Below, piece by piece: positions 22,777 through 33,182 of a stretch of 64,000 nt of DNA. The stretch spans positions 13,803-77,802 of the forward strand of contig JAHBMJ010003954.1 of NCBI GenBank assembly GCA_018398765.1, written 5' to 3'. Numbering within the stretch: position 1 is the stretch's first letter; every line of letters begins with the position of its first letter. The position numbers and the translations under genes were made by a program. The notes beneath the pieces were generated by a model, which searched no databases, was not told the DNA's origin, and was given only the letters and a program-made list of their open reading frames with translations. This stretch comes from Chromera velia. Lineage: Eukaryota > Sar > Chromeraceae.

Positions 22777-24583
22777 ATGTGGGGGAGGGGGGGGAACGTG
22801 TTGAAAGAGAGTCCGTCGTCTCAGGTGAAGAGGCAGCGTTGGCAGTCTTTGACTTCAAGAAGGGGTCCACAGATCCTTGTGAAGGAAGAGGAAGTGAAAG
22901 CGAAAGAGTTTGATGAGGTAATGAGGGATGAGTGGTTGCAGAACATCTGTGGGCAGGAGGTGTTTGGTGGTGAGGTTCCCCGAGAGAAAGTAAAGACAGT
23001 GATGGATCTGGGATGGAGATTGACGTGGAAAGAAAAGGAAGAGGAGAAAAGAAAGGGGGAAAAGGAAACAAAGCCTTCAGTGGGGCCAAACGGGGGCATG
23101 TCTTACAGATACTCTCTTTCCAAGTCGAAGAAGAGGGTGGCTAAGGCGCGATGCTTTGCCAAGAGGTTCAGAGACAAAAGAAAAATTGATACCTTCACAG
23201 GTACCCCTCTCCCTGCCCTGATTTTTCTTTGTATCATTTGGGCACTGGCTCACTCACTGCAGTTCTTTGTTGATGATGTGAAGGGTGCTTTTGTGCAGTC
23301 AGATGATAACAATGCAGAGAGGATGTACGCCCGTATACCAGAATGGATGCCCCCCATTCTAAAGGTCTGTCCCTACCCCGAGATAAAACCCGAGAAGTGG
23401 GAGATAATCAAGAGGTACGCAAGAAGCCTAAGACCTAGACAGATGCGTAAGGGAAAGTGGGGGCTCTACGGAATGCCCGTATCCTCTAAACTGTTTGATG
23501 ACAAGTAGATCGGGGCAGCTGGGAGGGCGGGGTTCATGAGAGTGGAATTGGGCATTGCACTTGATGAAAAGAAGAATGTGCTCGTAAATTGGATCGATGA
23601 TGTGTTTGGTATGATTGGGTTTGGGTTAATTGATTCGTTGATTCGTCATCTGCAGGATGAAATAGAATTCGGAAAGATCAGAAAGCTTGATATGCGTTCA
23701 TACTAGCATTCATATCATTTCAAGTATTCAGGCATAGAGTTTCAAGGGAATGAACGTGAATGTAAGGTGTCTATGACTTTCTATCTTCAGGGGGTGGACA
23801 CTGAGAAGTTGTTTCATGAATTCAAGATTTCACGAAAGGGAATGGAGGTAACTTCTTTATGTATAGAGAAAGATCTTAAGTTGAAGGAAGATGAAGGGCC
23901 TGACATGTCTCTCAAGGAAGTGTATGCGATGGTGGTTGAATGCCTGGGGTGGGGAGGGAGGCTGTCTCCATTCTGGCATGTCTGGTATGATGTCCTGTCC
24001 AAATATACACACATACCCACAAAGCGTTATCTGGACATCGCTGTTCGTATTTTGATTCAAAATGCAATCAAAAATGATCCTGAAGGTTTGAATCTTCACA
24101 GACTGTCTTGTTCTAGCCTGCTAAAGATGGTCTTCTTCGTTGATTCATCGTTCGAAAGAGAGAGGTACTCAGGGAGACATGCATGGCTTGCATTGTTGGT
24201 GGACCTTGCATGGAAGGCAGGTGATCAGCTCTACAATGTGTTTGTATGGAGGTCAATGCGTACGACAGGGAAGCTGGGGAGTTTGACTGCGTCAGAGACA
24301 GTGGGATAGGGAAGAATGCCTGAAAAAAGCTCTCCGTCTGATTTCGTTTGGTCGGTCTCTTCAGAAAGATATGTCAGTCAAATTCTTGATTGACTGCAAT
24401 CCGCTCTACAATCAGATCCGATCTGGTGTGGCCGAATCCGACACTGGAATGCAGAAGCAGCTCGACTGGTGCATTCAGAGATGCAAGCAAGTGAAAACAA
24501 AAGTGATTTGGGTCCCTTGTGAGCTGCAGGCAGCGAATACTCTCACCAAGCCAATCGAGTTTGGGGATTCGATCTATATGTGA
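22777..24583 (+). pseudogene. Copia-type reverse transcriptase and RNase H, broken
   Basis: Copies element RNA into DNA. The frame 22777-23508 holds WKEKEEE and KARCFAKRFRD, then FFVDDVKGAFVQS (first catalytic Asp) and KWGLYGMPVSSKLFDDK, equivalent to the LYGLKQS-type motif of copia RTs. A TAG at 23506-23508 interrupts it. The next segment contains VNWIDDVFGM (the xxDD box). After another TAG near 23704 the frame runs on to RNase H: VFFVDSSFERER (23767-24309). A shifted frame at 24371-24583 carries the typical end IWVPCELQAANTLTKPIEF. It ends about 35 bp before the 3' LTR. Stops and one shift inactivate it. Confidence 0.8.
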
Positions 24584-24619
24584 ACTTATATGTTTGTATG
24601 ATCATCTGCCATGAAGGGG

Positions 24620-24880
24620 TGAGTAGTAGCTTGCATGACAGCCGATCCTAGATGGATCAAAAGATAGACAGAGTGACTAGTATCATAGTCACTATTATAT
24701 GTATGCATGCACGTGCACGTCTGTCTGTCTTTCAGACACTAGGCTGACTGCATCTATGTGAAGTGATGTCTTCCCTGAATACGACCTGCATGAACAGACC
24801 TCTCCATGTATGTAGTAAGTATATGTCCTCCTAATATCATCTCCTAGCCTCCCCAGCTCCGCACTATCCTGAGCTATTAC
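24620..24880 (+). repeat. 3' LTR of the copia-like element
   Basis: Direct repeat of 10690-10962, beginning TGAGTAGTAGCTTGCATGAC right after an AAGGGG purine tract and ending GAGCTATTAC. Confidence 0.85.
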
Positions 24881-26729
24881 TAGTGTCTTGTAGTAACTCT
24901 AGAACATCGTTTGAGCACTATTTAATTAATAGTCAGTAAAAATTCAGTAGACTTTGATGTTTAGAAACAGAGCTAGACGGGAACAGACTGCATGGGGGCG
25001 TACAAGAAAATTAAGTCTAAGAAAGAGAAAAATTATAGTATAACTAAAAACGTAACTCTACTTTCATACCAACTTATGAAAGGCCCAAACTTGGCCCTAA
25101 AATAACCAGTTAAAAGCTACGGAATTCTATTAATCAAAGGTTTCTGAGCAAAATTACTAGTAAAATTAATTTGTTAGTAACTAGCTTGTAAGATAAGCTA
25201 TAGGCTAGATGGATAGTCTAGTCAGTAGTCTTCACTGCGCCGACTTTCTTTTTAAGGTCTCGGTTTGTTGTGACTGACAAGCAAGGATGCTTCAAAAGAA
25301 AGCCATCCGGCTAGCAACAGTTACTTGATCCAATGCAACGACGCACGTATGCTTTTGATCGAATTTTGTAGTCAAACGTGCGCGTGCTCAGATTATTCTC
25401 ACTGTGCATCATATAAGAGGCCTTAAAAAGCAATATTAGCATGCATGCAATATAATGCAACATCAACACGCATCCACATACATACCAAATCAAATGAAAT
25501 GTAATGCCAACAGCTCGAAGTGAACGAAGTGCTTGGAGGCATATACTTAGAGTGCCTACATAATGCGGTGCTTTATATGGTGCAGAGCGAGTCAGCCTAT
25601 ATGATGAGGCTGTATCCCCAGCCAGCCCTATCATATGATGCAATTTAAGCAGCAATTAAAGCATTGAATCACATGCATACAGTCTCTGCTAGTCTGAAGC
25701 AGTTAAGAATTAATCAAGCCTCCGACTAGGTATAACAACCTGTAGGAAAACATCAAACTACATTGAAGTATCCACCTTACATTATAAAACTTCCTATACT
25801 ATGTATATGAGCGGCTTTGTCCCTCCTGTCCAGCCACTTTATGGCGTCCAGACAGAAAGTAAAGCGAGGATAAGAACCTTAGGAAGATTTCAAGAAGGAA
25901 CGTGAGCAACACTAACTCAAGTAATACCTTACAGGTTCACGTAAACCAGGTCTTAATCCTATTTTGACTCTAAGAGGTCCTATTGAGCTTTGTCTTTAGA
26001 GTTTTGACTCTATAGATTCATGCAATATGATTCACTGACTTCGGCTGACTTCAACTTGAACCTGCCGTAGGATGTTGCTCAGACAACATGTTGCTAAAGA
26101 GGCCAAACGTAGGCTTGCATGCATGAGCAGAGCCTTGAGTGCGACACATACTGGCAGACTGCATATATGCGCGGCGGCGGAGCATGGCGTTGACATGCAG
26201 ACTCATTCAGATATAGCGTATGTGAGGGTCTAGAGGGCAGCGCCACAGGGTAGGACTCTACAGAGCCCCATAATGTCCAAGCTAGCCACCACTCTACTAG
26301 TAGGCCACCGCTGCCCCTGCAACCCTAGAAATTTAGGCGGTAGGGTATGATAAGGATGGTTATCATACCAATTCTACTCGGCGAAGTTTAAAACTACCAG
26401 TATACATTTATGAATCATGATTAACTTCAACACAAACAGGACGGAGAATCGTGGGAAAGACATTGGACCAGAACGTTTGGAGGCAGCAATCAACCGCTGG
26501 CCGTTTCTCAAGTACTCCATGTATGTATGCATTAATTCTTTTGTATATGCGTGTGGCTGCCCGGAGCTGGTTGGGGATACATGCTTAATTATGAGGATCC
26601 CATGCGGCCGTAGGCTCAACACGGGCGGGCCGTTACGCAGGCCTGCTTACGTAGCCTAGGCCGCCCTGCCCACGCCAAGACCTAGACATCCCTAAAAAGT
26701 AGGAGACCCTAAAAAGAGGGGACGAACAA
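24881..26729. other. Gene-free stretch between retroelements
   Basis: AT-rich, with short ORFs only and no protein motif. No tRNA-like cloverleaf or inverted-repeat ends were found by eye. Confidence 0.4.
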
Positions 26730-28029
26730 GCGAATGAAGTATGCGTGTGCGGGGACTTCAATGCCAGGACAGCAAACAAAGTGCTTCTGGTAGTATGGGG
26801 AGGGAGAGAAGGAGACGAAGGAGGGGGCGAATAGGAAGGAATGGTGAGGGGGGGGAAGACGGGGGAGATGTACCAACTAGAGAGAACATCAGAAGATAAA
26901 ATGGAAAATCAGAAAGGAAAGCTGTTCATAAGGTTCTACAAAGACTTCGGACTGATCTAACTGAATAGCTTCAGAAAGTGTGTACTTAAAGAGGGGAGGA
27001 GGGAGTACGACTTTGCTTTTAACGGTCAGTGCACCTATCAGAGTACAGGGGGCGGCGAATCTCTCATCGATTATGTATGTGTGACTCCTTGTTTACTTTT
27101 GTCTTGTGTATCCTTTTCGTTGTGTATGTTGACGAGTGCTTCTTTTGATCATGCATATCTGAGACTGACTTTTAAAGGAGGAAAGAAGAAACCACCATAA
27201 GAAGAGAAGAAAAAGAAGGGAGAGAGAAAAGAGAAGGAAAAGAAGAGAGGATAAAAAGAGAAGAAAGGAAGGAAAAGACTAATCTTCAAAGAAACAGAAA
27301 AAGAAGAGGACAGAATAAGACCCAGATAGAAAGGGACTTTCACACGAAGAATAGAAAGAGAATTCATAGAAGAATTGGATAAAAGAGTCATCATAAAAAA
27401 GATAGGGGAGGTATTCCAAGAAGCAAATGGTACGAAAAAAGGAGAAACCGTAGTCTAAGAGAGAGAAGCATTAGAAAGAGAATACAAGAAAATGAGACAG
27501 GTAAGAGACGAAACATACAGGTGGGCACTAAGGCAACAAAAGAAGAGGGAAAGAAAAAGGAATGGAAAAGCCTTAGAAGCCGATGAGTCAGTGAGAATAG
27601 GAAAGGCAGAGCAAAGAAGAATAAAAGCACTCGAAAGAAAAATCAGAAGGAAAATGAAAAACTTGAAACAGAAGAAAGGCGAGGGGACAGAAAGAGAGCA
27701 AGAAGAGAGATGACAAAGAGAATACGAAGAGAGAAGAAAACAACTAAAAGAGGTAGTGAGAGAGAGGATCAGGATTAGGAAAAGGGAAGCATCCAAGGAA
27801 ACAATGAGAAAGGTGCAAAAAATAAGCAAGAAAATAGGAGAAAGAGGATACTGGAGGGTCTGAAGGAGATTAGGAATAGAAGACAAGAAGAGAGAACCGA
27901 GGAGGATGAAGGACAGTCTCACAATGGAACAAGTTGCGAAAGGATGGGAAAAATAGACAAAGCTCCCAGACAATGAAGTGGAAACAGAAAAGAAAGAAGA
28001 ATGCAAAAGATGCACAGCAGTAAGAAAAA

Positions 28030-29381
28030 AGAACACGAAGATAGCTACCGAAAAAGAAGTGAGGAAGGCAATGAAAAAAGCAGAGAATCCTAAGAAGGCT
28101 GCTGGAAAGGATGGAATGCCTCCGGGTCTGCTCAGGTTGCATGAAAAATCTTAAATGATGGTAAATGTATATGCTGATTTGATCAATGCATCTTTTTGTT
28201 ATGCGTGGTGGCCAGAGGGATGGAATGATTTACCGGTGACGGCATTGGCAAAGCCTGGCAAGTCACAGGCAGTGATAGGGGGATGGAGAAACGTGCACCT
28301 TACGTGTGCAGATACAAAATGGGGGGACACGATTCTTGGCAATAATGTAGAAAGAGAAGCAAGGCAAAACCCATGGCAGTTTACATATAGAAAGAAAGCA
28401 GGAACATGCAATGCCATCTTTCTTCTTTTGTTTGTGATTGTCCACCATCTCTTTGTGATTGTAGCCCTCATTGATTTCACTCGAGCTTTTCACGAAGTCA
28501 GGCATAGCAAGCTTGAGCAACAACTGAGAGAGGCAGGGGTTTTAGAGGAGTTAATCCGATGGGCCCTGGCATTGCTTGAGAAAGTAAGAGCAAGAGTGAA
28601 AAGGACAGGAAAGTGGTATTCAGAATAAATAGGGACGAAACAACGGGGGTCCAGTGGGCCCACTTTTTTTAAAGGATACGTACACGACCTGTCAGAGAGA
28701 GTAAGAAAGGAAAGGAGGGCTGGGAGAAAGAGAATAGGAAAACAAGGAGAAAGACCGAAAGTACCGGTCGGAGAGGATGGGAGGTGCGTGGATTTTTTTT
28801 CCGTATTATTTACAGATGATACGACTTTGCTCGATGCAACAGACAGAGAATTGAACAAACTGCTGGAGGGATTGAGGAAGAACGCAAACTTTAAGCCGCT
28901 CCGTCTGCTCTTTTCTAATAAATCGAGAGTACTGAGGTTTGGAAGGCAAAGGCAGACAGAAAAGATCAGAATAGGCAGCATGGTACTGAAAGAAGAGAAA
29001 GCACAGCCATTTTTGGGTCTAGTTCTTCCCTTAAACTGTGACCTCGACGTAATGATGGCAGGTTGAGACAGAGCAGTGAGAGCAGAGAGATGTATGCAAG
29101 GATTGATAGGAAAGTTAGCCAGAGAGCAAGCTGTGCTGCCTGCAGAATGTTTTTATTTGTTTAATCAGATGGTGTGTGCAGTGTGGATGTATGGATATGA
29201 GATACACCCATGCACAAACAGGGCCTGTACAGAATTCGACGAAAAACAAAGACGCTTTGTGAGGTGGGTCTTGGGGCTAAGGAAGACAGAAAGCGCAGAC
29301 ACTACATTGATGGAGGGGGAGATGTTTCCAATTGACATTGAAGTGGCGGAAAGGACGATCAGATAGGCAAGAAAGCCTTAG
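28030..29381 (+). pseudogene. LINE reverse transcriptase with in-frame stops
   Basis: One continuous frame interrupted only by stops, with no shift until about 29.4-29.6 kb. Motifs: KAAGKDGMPPGLL (near 28100), WWPEGWNDLPVTALAKPGK, IDFTRAFHEV (first catalytic Asp), GTKQRGSSGPTFF (after TAA at 28626-28628), LFTDDTTLLD (xxDD box, near 28810), FLGLVLP, and RFVRWVLGL in the post-RT region. Stops include TAA at 28152, TAA at 28626, TGA at 29064, and TAG at 29364 and 29379. Confidence 0.75.
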
Positions 29382-29635
29382 GTGCTAAAAGAAAAGAGGA
29401 AAAAGGCGATTGGGCTGGCTGTCATTCATTGCTTAAGAGGAGGAGTGGAGGATGAGCTAAAGAGGGGAAGAAGAACAGAGTTGCATCCCTTTTACTTCTT
29501 TCTGTACTTGAAGAAATGCATACAGACACTATTCACAGAGAGAGGCCTTCATCCTTTTTCAAAAGAGAAGCTTGCAGGCCAGCCAGGAGAGATAGGGACA
29601 CATACAGTGAATGAAAGAGTAGATAGGATGGAAAG

Positions 29636-30652
29636 ATGGATTGTAAGCAAGACAGATATAAAGAAATAAAAGAGAGGAAGAAGGAAATCTTCAGGTGGAG
29701 AATTGAGAGGGGAATGAGAGAAAGAGATAGAAGAGAGAGAGAAAAAGGAAGAAAAGTCCATATGGCATACATACACCGAACAAAAGCAAACGGAAACGGA
29801 TTGCAGCTCATTTTGTTTGAAAAGGCGTCAGAAGAAAGACCAAGAGAGGGAATAAAAATAGAGAAAGAAAAACTGGGATGGGTTCCCTTTTGTTATAGAA
29901 GGGTAGCATCAAGAGGAGAATACAGAAGGAGAGCAGCCTGCAAAGTAGGAGACAGGACGTTTAACTTAGTGGGAACAAAGGGAAAAGTGCCAGAAAGAGG
30001 AGGGCAGAGAGTGCCGTTGGAGGAGAGACTCTGCCCTTTTTGCAAAGGATGGATGGAAACAGAGATGTTAGAGGACGAGATCTATATGCTGACTGAGTGT
30101 TCAATTTATGATAGAGAAAGAGTGCACATGTATAGAATACTAGGAGCAGACTGGAATGAGGGAAGAGAAAAGAGAGTAAGAGAAGTTTGCAGAGAGAAAA
30201 GAGAAGGACAAAGAGGAAGACTGCACACTGAGGCTCTGTTCAAATTCTTGATGAACGAAGGGCATAGTGCAGTGGATAAGTTTCTGGGGAGGGTGGCGTT
30301 CAGAAGAAGAGTGTTCAAGGAAAGCCCAGGAAGGTACGCACTTGGAAGCTCGTTAGATGAAACAGTGTTAGCACAGAGACACAGAGTGATCATAAAAAGA
30401 AAGGAAGGAACGGAAAGAAGAAAAGAAGAATACAAGACCATCCTGGAAGCAATGGAAGCAGGAAGACAGCTGAGGGAGGGAGAAAGAGAAATTGCTGAGA
30501 GAAGAATGGAGAGAGGGCATGCACAAAGCCAAACTGTCCTTTCGTCCTGTGTCATTGGATCGATTTTTGGAGCAGTCCCTTCTGAGCAGCCCATAGACCA
30601 AAGTATACAAAGCGCAGACAGATTGTTGTTTGTTAGCGGCCTGGGAAACTAG
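29636..30652 (+). CDS. C-terminal LINE ORF fragment with Cys/His knuckle
   Basis: A 338-residue open frame, the longest intact part of this LINE, shifted relative to the RT frame upstream. It is very rich in Arg, Glu and Lys. Around residues 130-160 it has LCPFCKGWMETE followed by TECSIYDRERV, which fits the C-x2-C...C zinc-binding segment at the C-terminus of many LINE proteins. It is a remnant rather than an independent gene, since the start codon is arbitrary. Confidence 0.5.
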   Translation: MDCKQDRYKEIKERKKEIFRWRIERGMRERDRREREKGRKVHMAYIHRTKANGNGLQLILFEKASEERPREGIKIEKEKLGWVPFCYRRVASRGEYRRRAACKVGDRTFNLVGTKGKVPERGGQRVPLEERLCPFCKGWMETEMLEDEIYMLTECSIYDRERVHMYRILGADWNEGREKRVREVCREKREGQRGRLHTEALFKFLMNEGHSAVDKFLGRVAFRRRVFKESPGRYALGSSLDETVLAQRHRVIIKRKEGTERRKEEYKTILEAMEAGRQLREGEREIAERRMERGHAQSQTVLSSCVIGSIFGAVPSEQPIDQSIQSADRLLFVSGLGN

Positions 30653-31101
30653 GCGCCCGGCGCCGGGCTACGGGGTGTGGTCTGAGCCTCAGCGATGAGG
30701 TATACCCCCCTGCCGTTTGCGGGAGCGACCTCTATAAGACAAAACGGCGACAGTGCTCTCGGGCACCACTAATCACTTATCACTTAATGATTCGAATCAA
30801 CATTTCCTAGAAAGTAAACTGTCTGATATTTGATATCGATATTCGATATCGATACAATATTTTTTAATATCGATACGATAGCTATCCCTATGAGATGGTT
30901 AAAGCTGATCAGCCAATACTTACCATGATGTACGCTCTGGCTGACCACACCATTACTATGGGGCATGGCATGCAATGTTAGTTTATGGACTTAGTGCAAT
31001 GATTTAGCGTAATGGCCCAAATTGCCGCCCAGTCATATATATGGTATTATGAAATCGCGCCAATTTTGCTATATATTCCGCGACCGCCTTTATACCAGCC
31101 A
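30653..31101. other. Short gene-free spacer
   Basis: LINE 3' noncoding sequence (30653-30780), then AT-rich DNA with GATATCGATATTCGATATCGATA strings near 30830-30870. No gene. Confidence 0.4.
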
Positions 31102-31114
31102 CTAGGTGTGGTTT

Positions 31115-31162
<48 letters not shown>

Positions 31163-32068
31163 TATATTCTGTCTATCAAGAATGTATATATGTATATATG
31201 TAATATATGTAAACTAATGTTGTAAAAGTTTTCACAATTTATAGGGAGCCTGAGTCCAACTCAGGTGAGTGGATTCTTGCCAAGGTGATCCAGCACCTAG
31301 ACAGATGCAAGAAACACAATGAGATTATGAAAGATGAATATCATATTTACACACAAGCTGAGGTAGAGACAGAGAGGGTTGAAATCAATATAGAGAATGT
31401 ACAGTTCCACGGTATGGGATTTTATGTCCCTGAGAAGAAAGGGGGTGGAGAGAAAGAAGGGGGGGAGATCGAAAATGAGGAGGAGGAGAAGGATGAGTTC
31501 GCGGGTTCCTCGGATGAACCCTTTGAGAGCGAGGATAAAAGAGAGAGATTCCGAGAAAGAAGACATGCAGACTTTCCTTGAGGATGCAGCTGAAACCTTA
31601 GAGGAGGGATGGGATGCATTTTATAAAGACGGAGTTATGTATTTCACAGGCGGGCAGCAGCTTATTAATGGTTTTCATGAAGGAGCCATTGCTGCACACT
31701 CCGCCAACTTTAAGTTCAGAAAGGTGTTGTGGTTCATTCCCCAGGTGCGTTTTGCCTAGGTAGATGGGAAACCAACAATTGCAGACGATGCAAAGCACAT
31801 GTTTTCTTTTGACGAGAAGACTCGTGTCATTGCAGTGAAAATGGGATAGAAACTGAGATAGAGGGCCGGGCCTCTTGGCTATAGACTGGCAATAGGACAT
31901 TTCATACACAGTATATGTATTAGTCTAGGTATTAGTACATATGTTACTGAAATTTATTTAATAATAGGCCGATTACTATTCTTTTTTAACATAGTGTTTA
32001 CAGACATTGTGTATACATTATATTCTCTAAGTCCAGAATGTATGTATGTATGTATAAACCACGCCTAG
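31102..32068. mobile_element. hAT-like element (967 bp) carrying ORF fragments
   Basis: Terminal inverted repeats of about 27 bp with two mismatches: CTAGGTGTGGTTTATACATA at 31102 and its inverted partner ending at 32068. They are flanked by an exact 8-bp duplication ACCAGCCA (31094-31101 and 32069-32076). Just inside each end is a second shared block with ACATTATATTCT and AGAATGTAT. The 8-bp duplication supports a hAT-type element. It encodes no recognisable transposase, but frames at 31285-31581 and 31560-31759 look protein-like. Confidence 0.8.
31249..31759 (+). pseudogene. Unrecognised ORF fragments inside the terminal-inverted-repeat element
   Basis: Two overlapping frames. The first (to 31581) reads ILAKVIQHLDRCKKHNEI..., then an acidic Glu-rich run. 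The second, shifted, continues MQTFLEDAAETLEEGWDAFY and GFHEGAIAAHSANFKFRKVL to 31759. They look like one protein broken by a frameshift near 31565. No family is recognised. They could be transposase remnants or captured host sequence. Confidence 0.3.
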
Positions 32069-32076
32069 ACCAGCCA

Positions 32077-33182
32077 AAGCTAGGCTGGCCGGAACTAGGG
32101 CCGAAACAACGATAAAATTAGAAAAAAAACGTAATTATACATTTTCTGCCAGGCGGGCTTAGATTTGGGACATTATTACCGTTTAGATTAGCGTCCAGTA
32201 ATTGAAATTTTGTATCGATCAACATTTTTTTGAATTTTTTTTCTTTCATACATGAATTACTTAACAGTTAATTGTGTTGACTCCTGAATGAGAGAGGAAT
32301 CGCACCAGTTAAATAAAGCGAACTACAGCTCATCTGACATTCTTTTGAATCCTTTCGATCGACCAGGACGGAATTCCGCTCTGATTGAGGAAAGAAAAAG
32401 GAAAGGAAAGACTCTGTGCAAGGGGCTTAGGGGCGTTTCCTGGGCGTTTCACAGTTTCAGCTTAGTAGGAGAGAAAAACACTCTGAAAGAAACAGAGAAG
32501 AAGCACAAAGGGAGACACGCACATCGAAGAAAAGAGAGATTGGTGGAAAGGGACTTATTATGACTTATTCGGTGTCAGATTCGATCAGACCAAAGAAACA
32601 CCAGTTCATCAATCAAATCGATCCATCAACTGCAGGCCGGATCGCCCGACCTCCCACACTGCCGACATAGAAACAAAAAAACTGCACGCAGCAAAATCCT
32701 TCCCTTCAAATTGTCTTCTGCCCTCTCTGAGGCTCTAGCTCTCCCGCTCTTTGAATCCGACTTTGATTGAAACAGAGAGAGGCCCTAGCTCGCATCCCCC
32801 CATGCAGCCGTTCCTGCCTTCTTGATCGATTGTCGTCTATGGCTCTTCGTCGCTATCTCTCTCTATCGCCCTCCTTTTCCCCTTCCTACACCCTCCCTCC
32901 CTCCTCCTCACTGCTGCTTTCAGGAGGGGAGCCAAAGAGGCTCTCTCTGCCTTTCTGTCCAGATTCTTCCTTCAGCATCTCCTCAATCAAACAAAACCCC
33001 TGCCTGTTCCGCTTCCCGGCCTCCACTTGCCTGCCTGCTCTTCAAACAACGCTATGGAACATCTCCTCAATTTCGAAAAAGCAAACCTACCTGCCTTCAA
33101 AAAAGCTCACGCACTCACTCAGGCACTTATGCATGCATGCATTCCTTGTTTCCTTCCTTCCTTCCTTCGTTTGTTCCAACCT
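32077..33182. other. Gene-free spacer
   Basis: AT-rich up to about 32280, then pyrimidine-rich sequence. No supported gene; it is the 3' flank of the minus-strand gene that ends at 33183. Confidence 0.4.

Larger units (their letters stand above)
10690..24880 (+). mobile_element. Copia-order LTR retrotransposon with nested insertions
   Basis: Two similar direct repeats (10690-10962 and 24620-24880) enclose, in order, a gag ORF with a Cys/His knuckle, a decayed integrase, and an RT/RNase H region. Integrase before RT is the Ty1/copia order. The stretch about 12.2-21.06 kb does not belong to the element: it holds a LINE-type RT and a hAT-like element, so the original element was probably about 5-6 kb. 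AAGGGG just before the 3' LTR looks like a polypurine tract, and TGG at 10963 right after the 5' LTR suits a primer-binding site. No clear 5-bp target duplication is visible at the outer ends. Several in-frame stops make it non-autonomous. Confidence 0.85.
26730..30652 (+). mobile_element. APE-type LINE, decayed and 5'-truncated
   Basis: Contains, in order, an endonuclease fragment (GDFNAR near 26755, SLIDYV near 27065, SFDHAYLRLTF near 27145), a Lys/Arg/Glu-rich linker (27180-28020), an RT (28030-29380) and a long C-terminal frame. The N-terminal part of the endonuclease, including the first catalytic Asn/Glu region, is missing upstream. A CCCGGCGCCGGG palindrome (30656-30667) right after the stop may be part of the 3' UTR recognised by the element's RT. 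Confidence 0.8.

Noticed and set aside
31249-31270. tRNA-like string (GCCTGAGTCCAACTCAGGTG)
   Set aside because: One hairpin only; no acceptor stem, anticodon arm or T-loop consensus around it. No tRNA or rRNA gene was found elsewhere by eye.
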